DNA of 64,000 nt from an uncultured Kiloniellaceae bacterium (GTDB lineage: Bacteria; Pseudomonadota; Alphaproteobacteria; Kiloniellales; Kiloniellaceae), in assembly GCA_947493695.1 (NCBI GenBank), contig CANLSF010000002.1:310001-374000 (forward strand), read 5' to 3'. Under the pieces are notes generated by a model that was not told the DNA's origin, searched no databases, and saw only the letters and a program-made list of their open reading frames with translations. A program made the position numbers and the translations under genes. This document shows, one piece after another, positions 50,425 to 59,417 of this stretch. The first letter of the stretch is position 1, and the number at the start of each line of letters is the position of its first letter.

Positions 50425-50825
50425 ATTGCAAATCTCGACTTTCGGTCACCAAGACCTAATTTTGTCGCCCGTCTATACTTTGATTCAACATCCCTGTCCG
50501 TATCTGCCATCTGATTCAGAGTTAAACGCCTAAATTCCACTCGAAACACCTAGGTGCAATACCTAACCCCTACAAGCAAACAAACACGTCAGGATGTGAC
50601 CAATTTGTGTTCGTGCACTAAGACTAGCACGGCAGGCCGATTGGCGGAAATGTCGTATTTTGTTTTAGTTTAATCAAATAATCGACGGAATCTCCCATGG
50701 ATTCTGTGGATTTAGTCTGAAGGATTGACAGGGACGCCTGCCCGGCCTGAAATCAGTATAAGTGCGATAGACACACTCGAAATAGGCTGGTACGCCAAAA
50801 GCTCAATGATACTGGGAGACGATGA
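50425..50825. other. 401-bp gap before the polyamine ABC genes
   Basis: Region divergent between the lipoprotein operon and the transporter. It holds CACCTAGGTG (50547-50556), a perfect 10-bp palindrome, and a TTGACA hexamer (50725-50730) without a -10 at the right distance. No gene seen. Confidence 0.4.
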
Positions 50826-51920
50826 ATGAAATTCTTAGCAAAGTCGGCGCTTGCCGCGGTCTTTCTGGCAGGCTCCGGCACGACGGCCTGGAGTGCCGAT
50901 GCGGTTGTAAACGTGTACAACTGGTCGGACTACATAGACGAGAGTATTTTAGCCGAGTTCGAGAAAGAAACCGGAATTAAAGTCGTCTACGATGTCTTCG
51001 ACTCCAATGATATTCTCGAAACCAAGCTGCTCGCGGGCGGCACAGGTTACGACGTCGTCGTTCCCAGCGGGTCCTTCTTGTCACGTCAGATTCAGGCCGG
51101 CGTTTTTCAGCCTCTCGATAAAAGCAAACTCCCCAACCTGGGAAACATGTGGGATGTGGTGAGCGAGCGGACTGCGATCTACGACCCTGAAAATGCACAC
51201 TCAATCAACTACATGTGGGGCACCACCGGCATCGGCTACAATGTCGAGAAAATCGCCGAACGTATGTCCGACGCGCCGGTCGACTCCTGGAAGCTGATCT
51301 TTGACCCTGCAATCCTGTCGAAATTCGCGGATTGCGGTGTCTTTATGCTTAATGCCCCCGAAGAAATGATTCCGGCCGCCCTGAACTATCTCGGTGAAGA
51401 CCCGGACAGTCACGACCCCAAGATTATCGCCAAGGCTGAGGAAGTGCTGCTGGCTATCCGCCCACACATCCAAAAGTTCCACTCTTCCGAATACATCAAC
51501 GCACTGGCAAACGGTGACATCTGCATTGCGGTCGGCTGGTCGGGAGACGTCCTGCAGGCACGTGACCGGGCCGCAGAGGCGGAAAACGGCGTGAATGTAA
51601 ACTACTCCACACCCGTCGAAGGCGCATTGATGTGGTTTGACCAGATGGCCATTCCGAAGGATGCGCCAAATGTTGAGAATGCCCACAAGTTCATCGACTA
51701 CATGATGCGCGCCGAAGTCATGGCCAAAGCCTCAAACTATGTCTATTACGCCAACGGCAACAAAGCCTCCCAGGCGCTTCTGGAGCCGGACGTCATCGGC
51801 GACACGGCGATTTATCCAAGCGATGATGCTCTAGGCACGCTTTACATCACCACACCTTATCCCCCGAAGGTTCAGCGTAAGGTAACGCGTCTCTGGACCA
51901 AGGTAAAAAGCGGTCAGTAG
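50826..51920 (+). CDS. potF: Polyamine ABC transporter substrate-binding protein (PotF-like)
   Basis: 364 residues. Signal peptide to about residue 24 (FLAKSALAAVFLAGSGTTAW). Type II binding protein of the spermidine/putrescine group: VNVYNWSDYIDESILAEFEK, GIKVVYDVFDSNDILETKLL, GYDVVVPSGSFLSRQIQAGV, YMWGTTGIGYNVEKIAERMS, and ICIAVGWSGDVLQARDRAAE with the acidic ligand pocket residues. Probable ligand putrescine or a related polyamine. First of four genes; a 15-bp hairpin separates it from the ATPase gene. Confidence 0.93.
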   Translation: MKFLAKSALAAVFLAGSGTTAWSADAVVNVYNWSDYIDESILAEFEKETGIKVVYDVFDSNDILETKLLAGGTGYDVVVPSGSFLSRQIQAGVFQPLDKSKLPNLGNMWDVVSERTAIYDPENAHSINYMWGTTGIGYNVEKIAERMSDAPVDSWKLIFDPAILSKFADCGVFMLNAPEEMIPAALNYLGEDPDSHDPKIIAKAEEVLLAIRPHIQKFHSSEYINALANGDICIAVGWSGDVLQARDRAAEAENGVNVNYSTPVEGALMWFDQMAIPKDAPNVENAHKFIDYMMRAEVMAKASNYVYYANGNKASQALLEPDVIGDTAIYPSDDALGTLYITTPYPPKVQRKVTRLWTKVKSGQ

Positions 51921-51932
51921 TCTTCCAGTCAC

Positions 51933-51968
51933 TCAGGCCCGGACGTTGTGCATAACGCCCGGGCCTGA
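51933..51968 (+). terminator. Attenuator-like hairpin between potF and potG
   Basis: TCAGGCCCGGACGTT (51933-51947) pairs with AACGCCCGGGCCTGA (51954-51968) with one mismatch and a six-base loop; no T-run follows. It starts 13 bp after the potF stop. Confidence 0.6.
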
Positions 51969-52051
51969 AGCGAAGAATATAAGACAGCCGAGGTGATTCG
52001 ACGGCCCGGGCTTGGCGTCAGAATACCGCAGAAAACAGGGGGAATGAGGCG

Positions 52052-53200
52052 ATGGCTGCTTCAGGTCAAGAGGTTCGTAAGAAGTGGGAACCTTGGAACG
52101 ATCCGCAAGAGAAGCCACACGTTCAGCTGGTTGGAGTCACGAAACGTTTCGGCGACTTCACGGCCGTCGACAACATTTCACTCGATATCTACAAGGGTGA
52201 GTTCTTCTCGCTTCTCGGCCCCTCGGGCTGCGGTAAAACCACCTTGCTGCGCATGCTGGCGGGGTTTGAGCAGCCCAGCCAGGGCCAAATCCTCCTTGAG
52301 GGTTCGGATATGGCCGGTGTTCCGCCCTATCGCCGCCCCGTCAACATGATGTTCCAATCCTACGCCCTCTTCCCACACATGTCGGTCGAGACCAACATCG
52401 CCTTCGGCCTGAAGCAGGACAAGATTCCCAAAGGCGAAATTGCCCAGCGCGTCGATGAAGTGATTGAGCTTGTCGAACTCAGCGCCTTTGCAAAACGCAA
52501 ACCGCACCAGCTCTCAGGCGGACAACGTCAGCGCGTTGCCCTGGCACGCGCGCTGGTCAAGAAACCCAAGATGCTGCTTCTTGACGAACCCCTGGGCGCC
52601 CTGGATAAAAAACTGCGCGCGCAGACACAGTTTGAATTGATGAACATCCAGGAAAAGCTGGGCATCACATTCGTGATCGTAACCCACGATCAGGAAGAAG
52701 CCATGACTGTGTCGACACGCATCGCGGTGATGGATCACGGCCGGATCGTCCAGGTCGCAACGCCAAACGAGATCTACGAATATCCCAACTCACGCTACGT
52801 AGCCGGCTTCATCGGCGATGTGAACATCATCGAGGGCCGGGTTTCGGAAGTGGGCGAGGGATATCTCGCGATCGCCAGCGAGCAGTCGGGCTGCAGCATC
52901 CGCACCCGCCATGCCCTCGATGCCCCGGTCGGTGCAGCGGTGTGGATTGCCCTGCGTCCGGAAAAGTTGGTGATATCCATGGACGCCCCGGCGGATACGC
53001 GTACGAACTGTATGGCAGGTGAAGTCTGGGATATCGGTTACCTCGGCAATCTCTCGATCTATCACGTGAAACTCGACAGTGGCGCGATGATCACCACCGC
53101 CCAGACCAACCGGACAAGAGACACGGACCGGCCAATCACATGGGAAGATCGTGTGTATCTGACCTGGACGCCCGACGCCGGCATCGTTCTGGGACAGTGA
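52052..53200 (+). CDS. potG: Polyamine ABC transporter ATP-binding protein
   Basis: 382 residues. Walker A GPSGCGKTT (about 61-69), Q-loop in MMFQSYALFPHMSVETNIAF, signature LSGGQRQRVALARALVKKPK, Walker B LLLDEPLGALDKKLRAQTQF, and an H-loop in VTHDQEEAMTVSTRIAVMDH; a C-terminal TOBE_2 domain from about residue 290 follows. It powers uptake through PotH/PotI. The ATG is preceded by a G-rich ribosome site (GGGGGAATGAGGCG). Confidence 0.95.
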   Translation: MAASGQEVRKKWEPWNDPQEKPHVQLVGVTKRFGDFTAVDNISLDIYKGEFFSLLGPSGCGKTTLLRMLAGFEQPSQGQILLEGSDMAGVPPYRRPVNMMFQSYALFPHMSVETNIAFGLKQDKIPKGEIAQRVDEVIELVELSAFAKRKPHQLSGGQRQRVALARALVKKPKMLLLDEPLGALDKKLRAQTQFELMNIQEKLGITFVIVTHDQEEAMTVSTRIAVMDHGRIVQVATPNEIYEYPNSRYVAGFIGDVNIIEGRVSEVGEGYLAIASEQSGCSIRTRHALDAPVGAAVWIALRPEKLVISMDAPADTRTNCMAGEVWDIGYLGNLSIYHVKLDSGAMITTAQTNRTRDTDRPITWEDRVYLTWTPDAGIVLGQ

Positions 53201-53207
53201 GCGGTAC

Positions 53208-54239
53208 ATGAACCAGAAACATCAAGACACGAAAGCCCCGGCAGTCGAGTATCTGGACTCCAGCTCGACAGACAGCGTGCCGGGAACGCTGGAGGGATTT
53301 CACAAACAACTGCAGCTGCTGCCGCCCTATCGGTGGCTAAGCCAGGCAATCGCCGGCAGCGGTATCAGCGCGCGGGGACTGCTGATTGCGACACCGTACC
53401 TCTGGTTGCTGCTGTTCTTTCTCGCGCCATTCCTGATCGTTCTGAAAATCAGTTTTTCAGAGTACGCAATCGCCCAACCTCCCTATACCGCTCTCTTCGA
53501 GTGGGTTGATGACATCTATATTCAGGTAAAACTGAATCTTGAAAACTATCAGCTGCTCTATGAAGACAGCCTCTATTGGCGCGCGTATCTCAACAGCGTC
53601 AAAATCGCTGGAATTTCAACGCTCCTAGCCCTCCTGGTCGGCTACCCACTGGCTTACGGCATGACACGTGCGCCCCGGCACTGGCGGCTTGCACTCCTGA
53701 TGCTCGTCATCCTGCCCTTCTGGACCTCTTTCCTGATCCGGGTTTACGCCTGGATCGGCATCCTCAAGAAGGAAGGCCTGCTTAATCTGCTGTTACTCAA
53801 TCTCGGGGTCATCGATCAGCCGCTGACGGTGATGAACACGGACATCGCGGTCTATATCGGGATCGTCTATTCTTACCTTCCCTTCATGGTCCTGCCCCTC
53901 TACGCCAGCCTTGAAAAAATGGACGACAGCCTGCTTGAGGCCGCCGCGGACCTCGGATGTCGCCCAATCAAATCCTTTTGGCAGATCACCTTTCCAATCT
54001 CTATCCATGGCGTGATCGCGGGTTGCTTCCTGGTCTTTATCCCGGCACTTGGCGAGTTCGTCATTCCGGACCTGCTTGGCGGCTCAGGCACTTTGATGAT
54101 CGGCAAAACGCTCTGGGCGGAGTTTTTCTCAAACCGCGATTGGCCTCTCTCCTCGGCCGTCGCCGTAGTTCTGCTTCTAATTCTGGTCGTCCCGATTGTG
54201 GCGTTCCAGAAGATGCAGGAGAAGGACAAGGTGGCCTGA
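53208..54239 (+). CDS. potH: Polyamine ABC transporter permease (PotH-like)
   Basis: 343 residues with an unusually long cytoplasmic N-terminus (about 60 residues, HQDTKAPAVEYLDSSSTDSV) before the first helix LLIATPYLWLLLFFLAPFLI. Six helices; the EAA loop is LLEAAADLGCRPIKSFWQIT. Forms the channel heterodimer with PotI. Seven bases after potG. Confidence 0.94.
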   Translation: MNQKHQDTKAPAVEYLDSSSTDSVPGTLEGFHKQLQLLPPYRWLSQAIAGSGISARGLLIATPYLWLLLFFLAPFLIVLKISFSEYAIAQPPYTALFEWVDDIYIQVKLNLENYQLLYEDSLYWRAYLNSVKIAGISTLLALLVGYPLAYGMTRAPRHWRLALLMLVILPFWTSFLIRVYAWIGILKKEGLLNLLLLNLGVIDQPLTVMNTDIAVYIGIVYSYLPFMVLPLYASLEKMDDSLLEAAADLGCRPIKSFWQITFPISIHGVIAGCFLVFIPALGEFVIPDLLGGSGTLMIGKTLWAEFFSNRDWPLSSAVAVVLLLILVVPIVAFQKMQEKDKVA

Positions 54240-54240
54240 T

Positions 54241-54306
54241 ATGAGTAAATGCACCTCGGCACCGACCGTCTCCAGGCATCCACGCTGCCAGGGAGGCCGA
54301 CAATGA
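54241..54306 (+). CDS. 21-residue mini-ORF overlapping the potI start
   Basis: An ATG directly after the potH stop, with AAGGTGG six bases before it, encodes 21 residues (start MSKCTSAPTVSRHPRCQGGR) and stops at TGA 54304-54306, overlapping the potI ATG (54303-54305). It may serve translational coupling or be a fortuitous ORF. Confidence 0.4.
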   Translation: MSKCTSAPTVSRHPRCQGGRQ

Positions 54307-55124
54307 ATAAAGGCCTGAGCTGGTTCACCTGGTCTGCACTGATCGTAGGATTCAGTTTTCTCTACCTACCGATTATCCTGCTGATTCTGTTCAGCTTTAA
54401 CGAGTCCAAGCTGGTCACGGTATGGGGTGGTTTTTCGACGAAGTGGTACGTTGAACTCTTCAACAACCAGGGTCTTATGAACGCGGCATGGGTGACCCTG
54501 AAGGTGGCTTTTGTATCGTCGACGGTGGCGACGCTTCTTGGAACCATGTCGGGTGTGATGCTGACACGCTTTGGAAGCTTTCGCGGGCGGACACTCTTCT
54601 CGGGCATGATATATGCGCCGCTTGTGATGCCCGAAGTCATCACCGGCCTCTCGCTGCTTCTTATGTTTGTGGCCATTTCCTGGGATCGCGGCTTTGCAAC
54701 GGTCACCATCGCCCACATCACCTTTTCCATGTGTTACGTGGCGGTGGTCGTCCAGTCGAGGCTGGCAACCTTCGATCATTCGATCGAAGAAGCGGCCATG
54801 GACCTGGGCTGTCCACCGGGCAGAACCTTTTTTGCAATCACGCTGCCGATTATCTTGCCGGCCGTGGTGTCCGGCTGGCTGCTGTCCTTCACCCTTTCAT
54901 TGGATGATCTGGTAATTGCGAGCTTTACCACAGGACCCGGCGCAACCACGCTGCCGATGAAGATTTACAGTCAGGTGCGCCTTGGCGTGACACCGGAAAT
55001 CAACGCGGTTTCAACGATTCTGGTAGGCCTCGTCGCTGTCGGCGTCCTTGTCGCATCCGTGATCTCAAGGCGGAGTGAAGCAAACAGGTTGCGGGACGAA
55101 AGACTGGCTGTGGCGGAGACTTAA
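54303..55124 (+). CDS. potI: Polyamine ABC transporter permease (PotI-like)
   Basis: 273 residues from the ATG at 54303, preceded by GGGAGG. Six membrane helices with SFLYLPIILLILFSFNESKL first; the EAA loop is SIEEAAMDLGCPPGRTFFAI. Second permease subunit of the importer. Ends 12 bp before the convergent epimerase gene. Confidence 0.94.
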   Translation: MNKGLSWFTWSALIVGFSFLYLPIILLILFSFNESKLVTVWGGFSTKWYVELFNNQGLMNAAWVTLKVAFVSSTVATLLGTMSGVMLTRFGSFRGRTLFSGMIYAPLVMPEVITGLSLLLMFVAISWDRGFATVTIAHITFSMCYVAVVVQSRLATFDHSIEEAAMDLGCPPGRTFFAITLPIILPAVVSGWLLSFTLSLDDLVIASFTTGPGATTLPMKIYSQVRLGVTPEINAVSTILVGLVAVGVLVASVISRRSEANRLRDERLAVAET

Positions 55125-55145
55125 GGTCTCGGTCTATCAGACCTT
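55123..55145. terminator. Short bidirectional hairpin between potI and the epimerase
   Basis: AAGGTCT (55123-55129) and AGACCTT (55139-55145) pair across the nine-base gap and overlap both stop codon regions. No T-run. Confidence 0.4.
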
Positions 55146-56156
55146 GTAGAAATCCCGATACCACTCAACGAAGCGGGCAACGCCCGTCTCGACCGTCGTC
55201 GAAGGCTGATAGCCGACATCTTTCTTTAGGTCGGAAACATCAGCCCAGGTCGCAGGCACATCGCCGGGCTGCATGGGAAGCATATTCTTTTCAGCTGTCT
55301 TGCCAAGACACTGCTCCAGCACCTCAATGTAGCGCATCAGCTCGACCGGCTGACTGTTGCCAATGTTGTAGACCCTGTAAGGCCCGACACCGCTGGTGCC
55401 AGGATCAGGCGCCTCGCCGTTCCAGTCCTTATTCACCTGGGCGACATTGTCGGCACAGGCGATCACGCCGTTGACGATGTCATCGACAAAGGTGAAATCG
55501 CGCTGCATCTGACCTCTGTTGAAGACGTCAATCGGACGGCCTTCGATAATGGCTTTGGTAAAGAGGAACAGCGCCATGTCAGGCCGTCCCCAGGGACCGT
55601 AAACCGTAAAGAATCGCAAACCGGTGGCCGGCAGATTGAAGAGATGGCTGTAAGTGTGCGCCATCATCTCGTTGGATTTCTTGCTCGCGGCGTAAAGGCT
55701 CAGGGGATGGTCCACGTTGTGATGAACCGAAAAGGGCGCATTTCCATTGGCGCCGTAAACCGAACTCGACGACGCATAGACCAGATGCTTGACACCATTG
55801 TGCCGGCAGCCTTCGAGGATATTAAGGAAACCTACAATGTTGCTGTCGATATAGCTGCGCGGGTTCTCCAGGCTGTAACGCACGCCGGCCTGTGCGGCCA
55901 GATGGATGGCCTTATCCGGTTTGTGCGTGCTGAACAGTTCCGCAACACCCACGGTGTCTTCCAGATCGAGCTTGCAATGCGTGAAGCCCTTGTAAGACAT
56001 CAGGCGATCAAGTCGGGCCTGTTTGAGGTTTACGTCGTAATAAGGATTTAAATTATCGAGACCGACGACTTCATCACCGCGCTCAAGCAATTGGATCGCG
56101 ACATGGTTACCGATGAAGCCAGCGTGGCCAGTTACAAGAAATTTCATACCAGACAA
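55137..56156 (-). CDS. UDP-glucuronate 4-epimerase-like nucleotide-sugar epimerase
   Basis: 339 residues. Extended SDR: NAD loop VTGHAGFIGNHVAIQLLERG, active-site SSSSVYGANGNAPFSV with YAASKKSNEMMAHTYSHLFN (Tyr-x3-Lys), and FTVYGPWGRPDMALFLFTKA. The block FRVYGPWGRPDMA, DFTFVDDIV and the long C-terminal DLKKDVGYQPSTTVETGVAR tail are those of UDP-glucuronate 4-epimerases (CapI/LspL), which make UDP-galacturonate for surface glycans. Start may be the ATG at 56147. Followed upstream by an aminosugar enzyme on the same strand. Confidence 0.9.
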   Translation of the reverse strand: MSGMKFLVTGHAGFIGNHVAIQLLERGDEVVGLDNLNPYYDVNLKQARLDRLMSYKGFTHCKLDLEDTVGVAELFSTHKPDKAIHLAAQAGVRYSLENPRSYIDSNIVGFLNILEGCRHNGVKHLVYASSSSVYGANGNAPFSVHHNVDHPLSLYAASKKSNEMMAHTYSHLFNLPATGLRFFTVYGPWGRPDMALFLFTKAIIEGRPIDVFNRGQMQRDFTFVDDIVNGVIACADNVAQVNKDWNGEAPDPGTSGVGPYRVYNIGNSQPVELMRYIEVLEQCLGKTAEKNMLPMQPGDVPATWADVSDLKKDVGYQPSTTVETGVARFVEWYRDFYKV

Positions 56157-56321
56157 CTGCTTAACGGATGGATGGGAAAATTTTGCACGAACTTAAACGC
56201 TCATCGTGCCTTTGTCGCGCTCAAAATAGGCTTGGAATTCTCTTCCAAACCGGTCGCGCTAAAAGGCACGCCGAATTCTTCGCACACAAGTGGTTAAAAT
56301 TCCTTATGCAGCTGCTTCCAA

Positions 56322-57452
56322 TCAGGAAGATCGCACTGCAGAGACAACACAGTCTATAATCCGGTCCTGCAAATCAGGCTCCAGATAAGGATGCATGGGC
56401 AGGCTGACGACCTGCTCACTCAGGGCATGGGAGACCGCAAGTCCGCCGGCACCGACGAGACAATTTCCGTAGCCGGCCTGACGATCCAAGGTGATCGGAT
56501 AGTAGACCGCCGTTGGAACACCATTTTCCGAGCAATGGCGGCGGATTTCTTCACGGCCCTCCACAACAAGGGTGTATTGCGCCCAAGAAGAAGTGGCGTT
56601 TTGCGCAAGCCGTGGTGTCTTGCAGATTTGGCCAAGACCTCGTTCGTAACGGTCGGCAACGGCCTGACGTTTCTGCAGCTCATCGGGGAAAATCGTCAGC
56701 TTTTGCAATAAAACCGCAGCCTGAATGCTGTCCAGGCGGCTGTTCAGCCCAATCCTGACATTTTCGTAGCGATCACTGCCTTCACCGTGCACGCGCAATG
56801 ACTTCAACAATTCGGCGGCACGGTCGTTGTTTGTAAAGACAGCTCCGCCATCGCCGTAGCACCCCAGAGGCTTGGCCGGGAAAAAACTCGTCGTCGTGTA
56901 ATCGCCCAGACCACCGACCGGCGCGCCGTCGCGCGTGGCGCCAAAGCTCTGGGCCGCGTCCGCAATCAGCACAAGACCATGCTTTTCCGCAATATCTTTC
57001 AGAAGCGTGTAATTGGCCGGCTGTCCGAAAAGGTCGACAGCAATGATGGCGCGCGGCTTCAGGTCTGTACCGCGGACGCCTTCAATGGCTTTCTCCAGGC
57101 TCTCCGGGTCGATATTGAAGCTGTCCTCGTCGATATCCACCAGGACAACCTGCGCGCCCAGGACCACCGGCGCTTCTGCCGTGGCGACAAAGGTGAAAGC
57201 CGGTGCAAACACAACGTCTCCCGGACCGACGCCCTCGGCCATGAGCGCGAGCATGATCGCGTCAGTTCCGTTGGCGCAGGCCACGGTATGGCGCACATCG
57301 CCGAACTCGGAGAGACGTGCCTCAAGCTCACGCACCTCCGGTCCCAAAATGAATTGACCATGGGCGAGCACGCCGGCAATGGCTTCGTCCAACTGCGGTT
57401 GAAGACGGTCGCGCTGCGCGCCCAGATCGATAAAAGGTATAGCCTTGACCAC
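56322..57452 (-). CDS. DegT/DnrJ/EryC1 sugar aminotransferase (WbpE-like)
   Basis: 376 residues. PLP fold type I: IPFIDLGAQRDRLQPQLDEA, FILGPEVRELEARLSEFGDV, FTFVATAEAPVVLGA, cofactor Asp in LVLIADAAQSFGATRDGAPV, Schiff-base Lys in YTTTSFFPAKPLGCYGDGGA, and RIGLNSRLDSIQAAVLLQKL. Matches enzymes that aminate 3-keto nucleotide sugars, such as WbpE/WlbC. With the epimerase downstream it makes precursors of an O-antigen or capsule; the rest of that cluster is not here. Confidence 0.92.
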   Translation of the reverse strand: MVKAIPFIDLGAQRDRLQPQLDEAIAGVLAHGQFILGPEVRELEARLSEFGDVRHTVACANGTDAIMLALMAEGVGPGDVVFAPAFTFVATAEAPVVLGAQVVLVDIDEDSFNIDPESLEKAIEGVRGTDLKPRAIIAVDLFGQPANYTLLKDIAEKHGLVLIADAAQSFGATRDGAPVGGLGDYTTTSFFPAKPLGCYGDGGAVFTNNDRAAELLKSLRVHGEGSDRYENVRIGLNSRLDSIQAAVLLQKLTIFPDELQKRQAVADRYERGLGQICKTPRLAQNATSSWAQYTLVVEGREEIRRHCSENGVPTAVYYPITLDRQAGYGNCLVGAGGLAVSHALSEQVVSLPMHPYLEPDLQDRIIDCVVSAVRSS

Positions 57453-57692
57453 TCGGTCACTCCAATACGGCGAAGGATGCCTCGTTTCCGCTTGCCGGAG
57501 AAAACTCCCGGCTCTGTCGCTATACCGCAGCAGCCAGACGGAAATGCGGATCGCAAATATGTTAGGTCCCGGCTTTTAGCGCCTGACCGGCAAACTGTAA
57601 ACGCAGTAAGGTCCTGCCAGCCAACTTCTGTCCGGGTGCCCCTTCCTGCGCCGCGCCGAACGGAAAGGGTTTAAGCTGCTAAGTCGGAATGG

Positions 57693-58613
57693 TTAAACCT
57701 CCGCCGCCAGGTAATACATCTCTTTACCCGCGTGCAAAGCCTCGACCTGTTGCATCACGATGTAGGTATCCCGATCCACTACAACCGGCTCATCATTGAG
57801 GTCGCAGATGTGGGTGCCGCTCTCAACGAAATCAAAGCCCTCCGGATTGTCACTGTATTTCCAGGAAATGGCGTTTCCGGCGGTTTTGGCGATGCCCGAA
57901 GCATAAACCTTCAAAATTTTCGGCTGCTCCGTCAGATCTGCCGGGTCACCCTCCAGGATATCGAGATGCCTGAGAAGATTGATAGTGTTTTCGACGTTGG
58001 TCTCGACAGTCGTGAAGTCAAAGTGCTGCCCCGCTTCAATCACCAACGAAAGGCCGCTTTTCCGGCTGTTCTGATGGAACTCGACCAGCGACATGCCGTT
58101 CAAGAACTTCTCGGCCTCCAACAGAACATAGGGTGTATCCAAATGGCGGCGCATGGCCTCCACGCGGCCTTCCTCGTAGCCCATCAGGATGCCGATACTT
58201 GTTGAAGCACGGTTGGTGGAGTGCAGATCAATCACGTGGTCCGACTGCTCGATGTAAGGGCGGATGCGCTCCCTGGCGCGGTATTCATGCTCGTCAACGC
58301 CGTTTTTCGCCCAGATCCGGTTCATATCCTCGAACCTGAAACGCACCAGATCGTCGAAATCATTGGCATCCTGCAGAATCTCGTAGTTTGCCAAAACGAT
58401 CTGCAAGCGCCCGGACTGCTGCTTAAGCGCCCCGGATTTAAGGCCCTCCAGAACCCGTTGCGCCGTAGCGACGCCTGTCACTTCGTTCCCATGTGTCAGC
58501 GCGACCACAGAAACCGTGGGACCGGGAACACCGGACTCGAGTGTTAGAACCGCATCCTGATTTGCCGCATCGAATATCTCCGATAACGCATGCTTCAAGT
58601 CTTCGAGCTTCAT
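57693..58613 (-). CDS. Succinylglutamate desuccinylase/aspartoacylase family protein
   Basis: 306 residues. Zinc-site motifs VSVVALTHGNEVTGVATAQR (H-x-x-E), FRFEDMNRIWAKNGVDEHEY, HVIDLHSTNRASTSIGILMG (second His) and GLSLVIEAGQHFDFTTVETN with a catalytic Glu are in M14 order. Enzymes of this fold remove acyl groups from N-acyl amino acids. Substrate unknown; no arginine catabolic (ast) genes nearby. Confidence 0.9.
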   Translation of the reverse strand: MKLEDLKHALSEIFDAANQDAVLTLESGVPGPTVSVVALTHGNEVTGVATAQRVLEGLKSGALKQQSGRLQIVLANYEILQDANDFDDLVRFRFEDMNRIWAKNGVDEHEYRARERIRPYIEQSDHVIDLHSTNRASTSIGILMGYEEGRVEAMRRHLDTPYVLLEAEKFLNGMSLVEFHQNSRKSGLSLVIEAGQHFDFTTVETNVENTINLLRHLDILEGDPADLTEQPKILKVYASGIAKTAGNAISWKYSDNPEGFDFVESGTHICDLNDEPVVVDRDTYIVMQQVEALHAGKEMYYLAAEV

Positions 58614-58658
58614 GAGATAACCTGCCGATTTTTAAGATTTGCGCGCAATAGCGCCTGA

Positions 58659-59306
58659 CTATGCTTCGTCCGCCTCGACGATCCAGGGTTCCGCCTTTCC
58701 CGCGACCTCCCATTCCTGCCACGCAGGAAGTGCCGTCATGGCCTTAGAATATGCGAGAACCGCGGGCGTTTGGCTGAGTTCGTAGCGATGAAGCCGGTTC
58801 ACAACTGGCGCGAACATGGCATCTGCGTTTGTGAACGCCCCGAAGAGAAACGGGCCCCCATAGGCGTTCAGGCAGCCCTCCCAAATAGCCTCGATGCGCG
58901 CGACGTCCTTGCGCACCTGATCAGAAACCTCAATAGCACGGACTTCGCGGCGCATGTTCATGGAGCATTCGCTCCGCAATGCCCCAAAACCTGCATGCAT
59001 TTCATTGGCGATAGAGCGCGCATGCGCCCGCATCATGCGATCTGCAGGCCAGAATCCGCGATCCGGAAAGAGATCCGCCAGATATTCCAAAATCGCCATC
59101 GACTCCCAGATCGTGGCATCACCATCCTTTAGAACCGGGACTTTCTTGGTCGGTGAAAACTCTAAGAAGTGTGCCTGATCGGTTGCTTCATCGAAGAGAC
59201 TGAGCGTCTCCTTGAACTCGACCTCCTTCACCTTCATGGCAATCCAGGGCCTGAAAGACCAGGAAGAATAGTTCTTGTTTCCGATTATGAGCTCGAGAGC
59301 CGCCAT
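58659..59306 (-). CDS. Glutathione S-transferase family protein
   Basis: 215 residues. N-terminal thioredoxin fold (ELIIGNKNYSSWSFRPWIAM, with KVPVLKDGDATIWESMAILE the glutathione-binding Val-Pro and acidic-Ser), then an all-helical C-domain (GFWPADRMMRAHARSIANEM). Similar to the GST group typified by SSWSxRPW. Detoxification or redox role; partner substrate unknown. Separate unit 45 bp upstream of the aspartoacylase-like gene. Confidence 0.92.
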   Translation of the reverse strand: MAALELIIGNKNYSSWSFRPWIAMKVKEVEFKETLSLFDEATDQAHFLEFSPTKKVPVLKDGDATIWESMAILEYLADLFPDRGFWPADRMMRAHARSIANEMHAGFGALRSECSMNMRREVRAIEVSDQVRKDVARIEAIWEGCLNAYGGPFLFGAFTNADAMFAPVVNRLHRYELSQTPAVLAYSKAMTALPAWQEWEVAGKAEPWIVEADEA

Positions 59307-59417
59307 GCCTTGTCTTTCCCTGATTGTATACTTCCCGTGGGAGGGTATTTAGCTAAAGAGGCGACAGCATAATGAGGTCTCGGCGTATACGGCCAGACAA
59401 ATAACAACACATATCAT

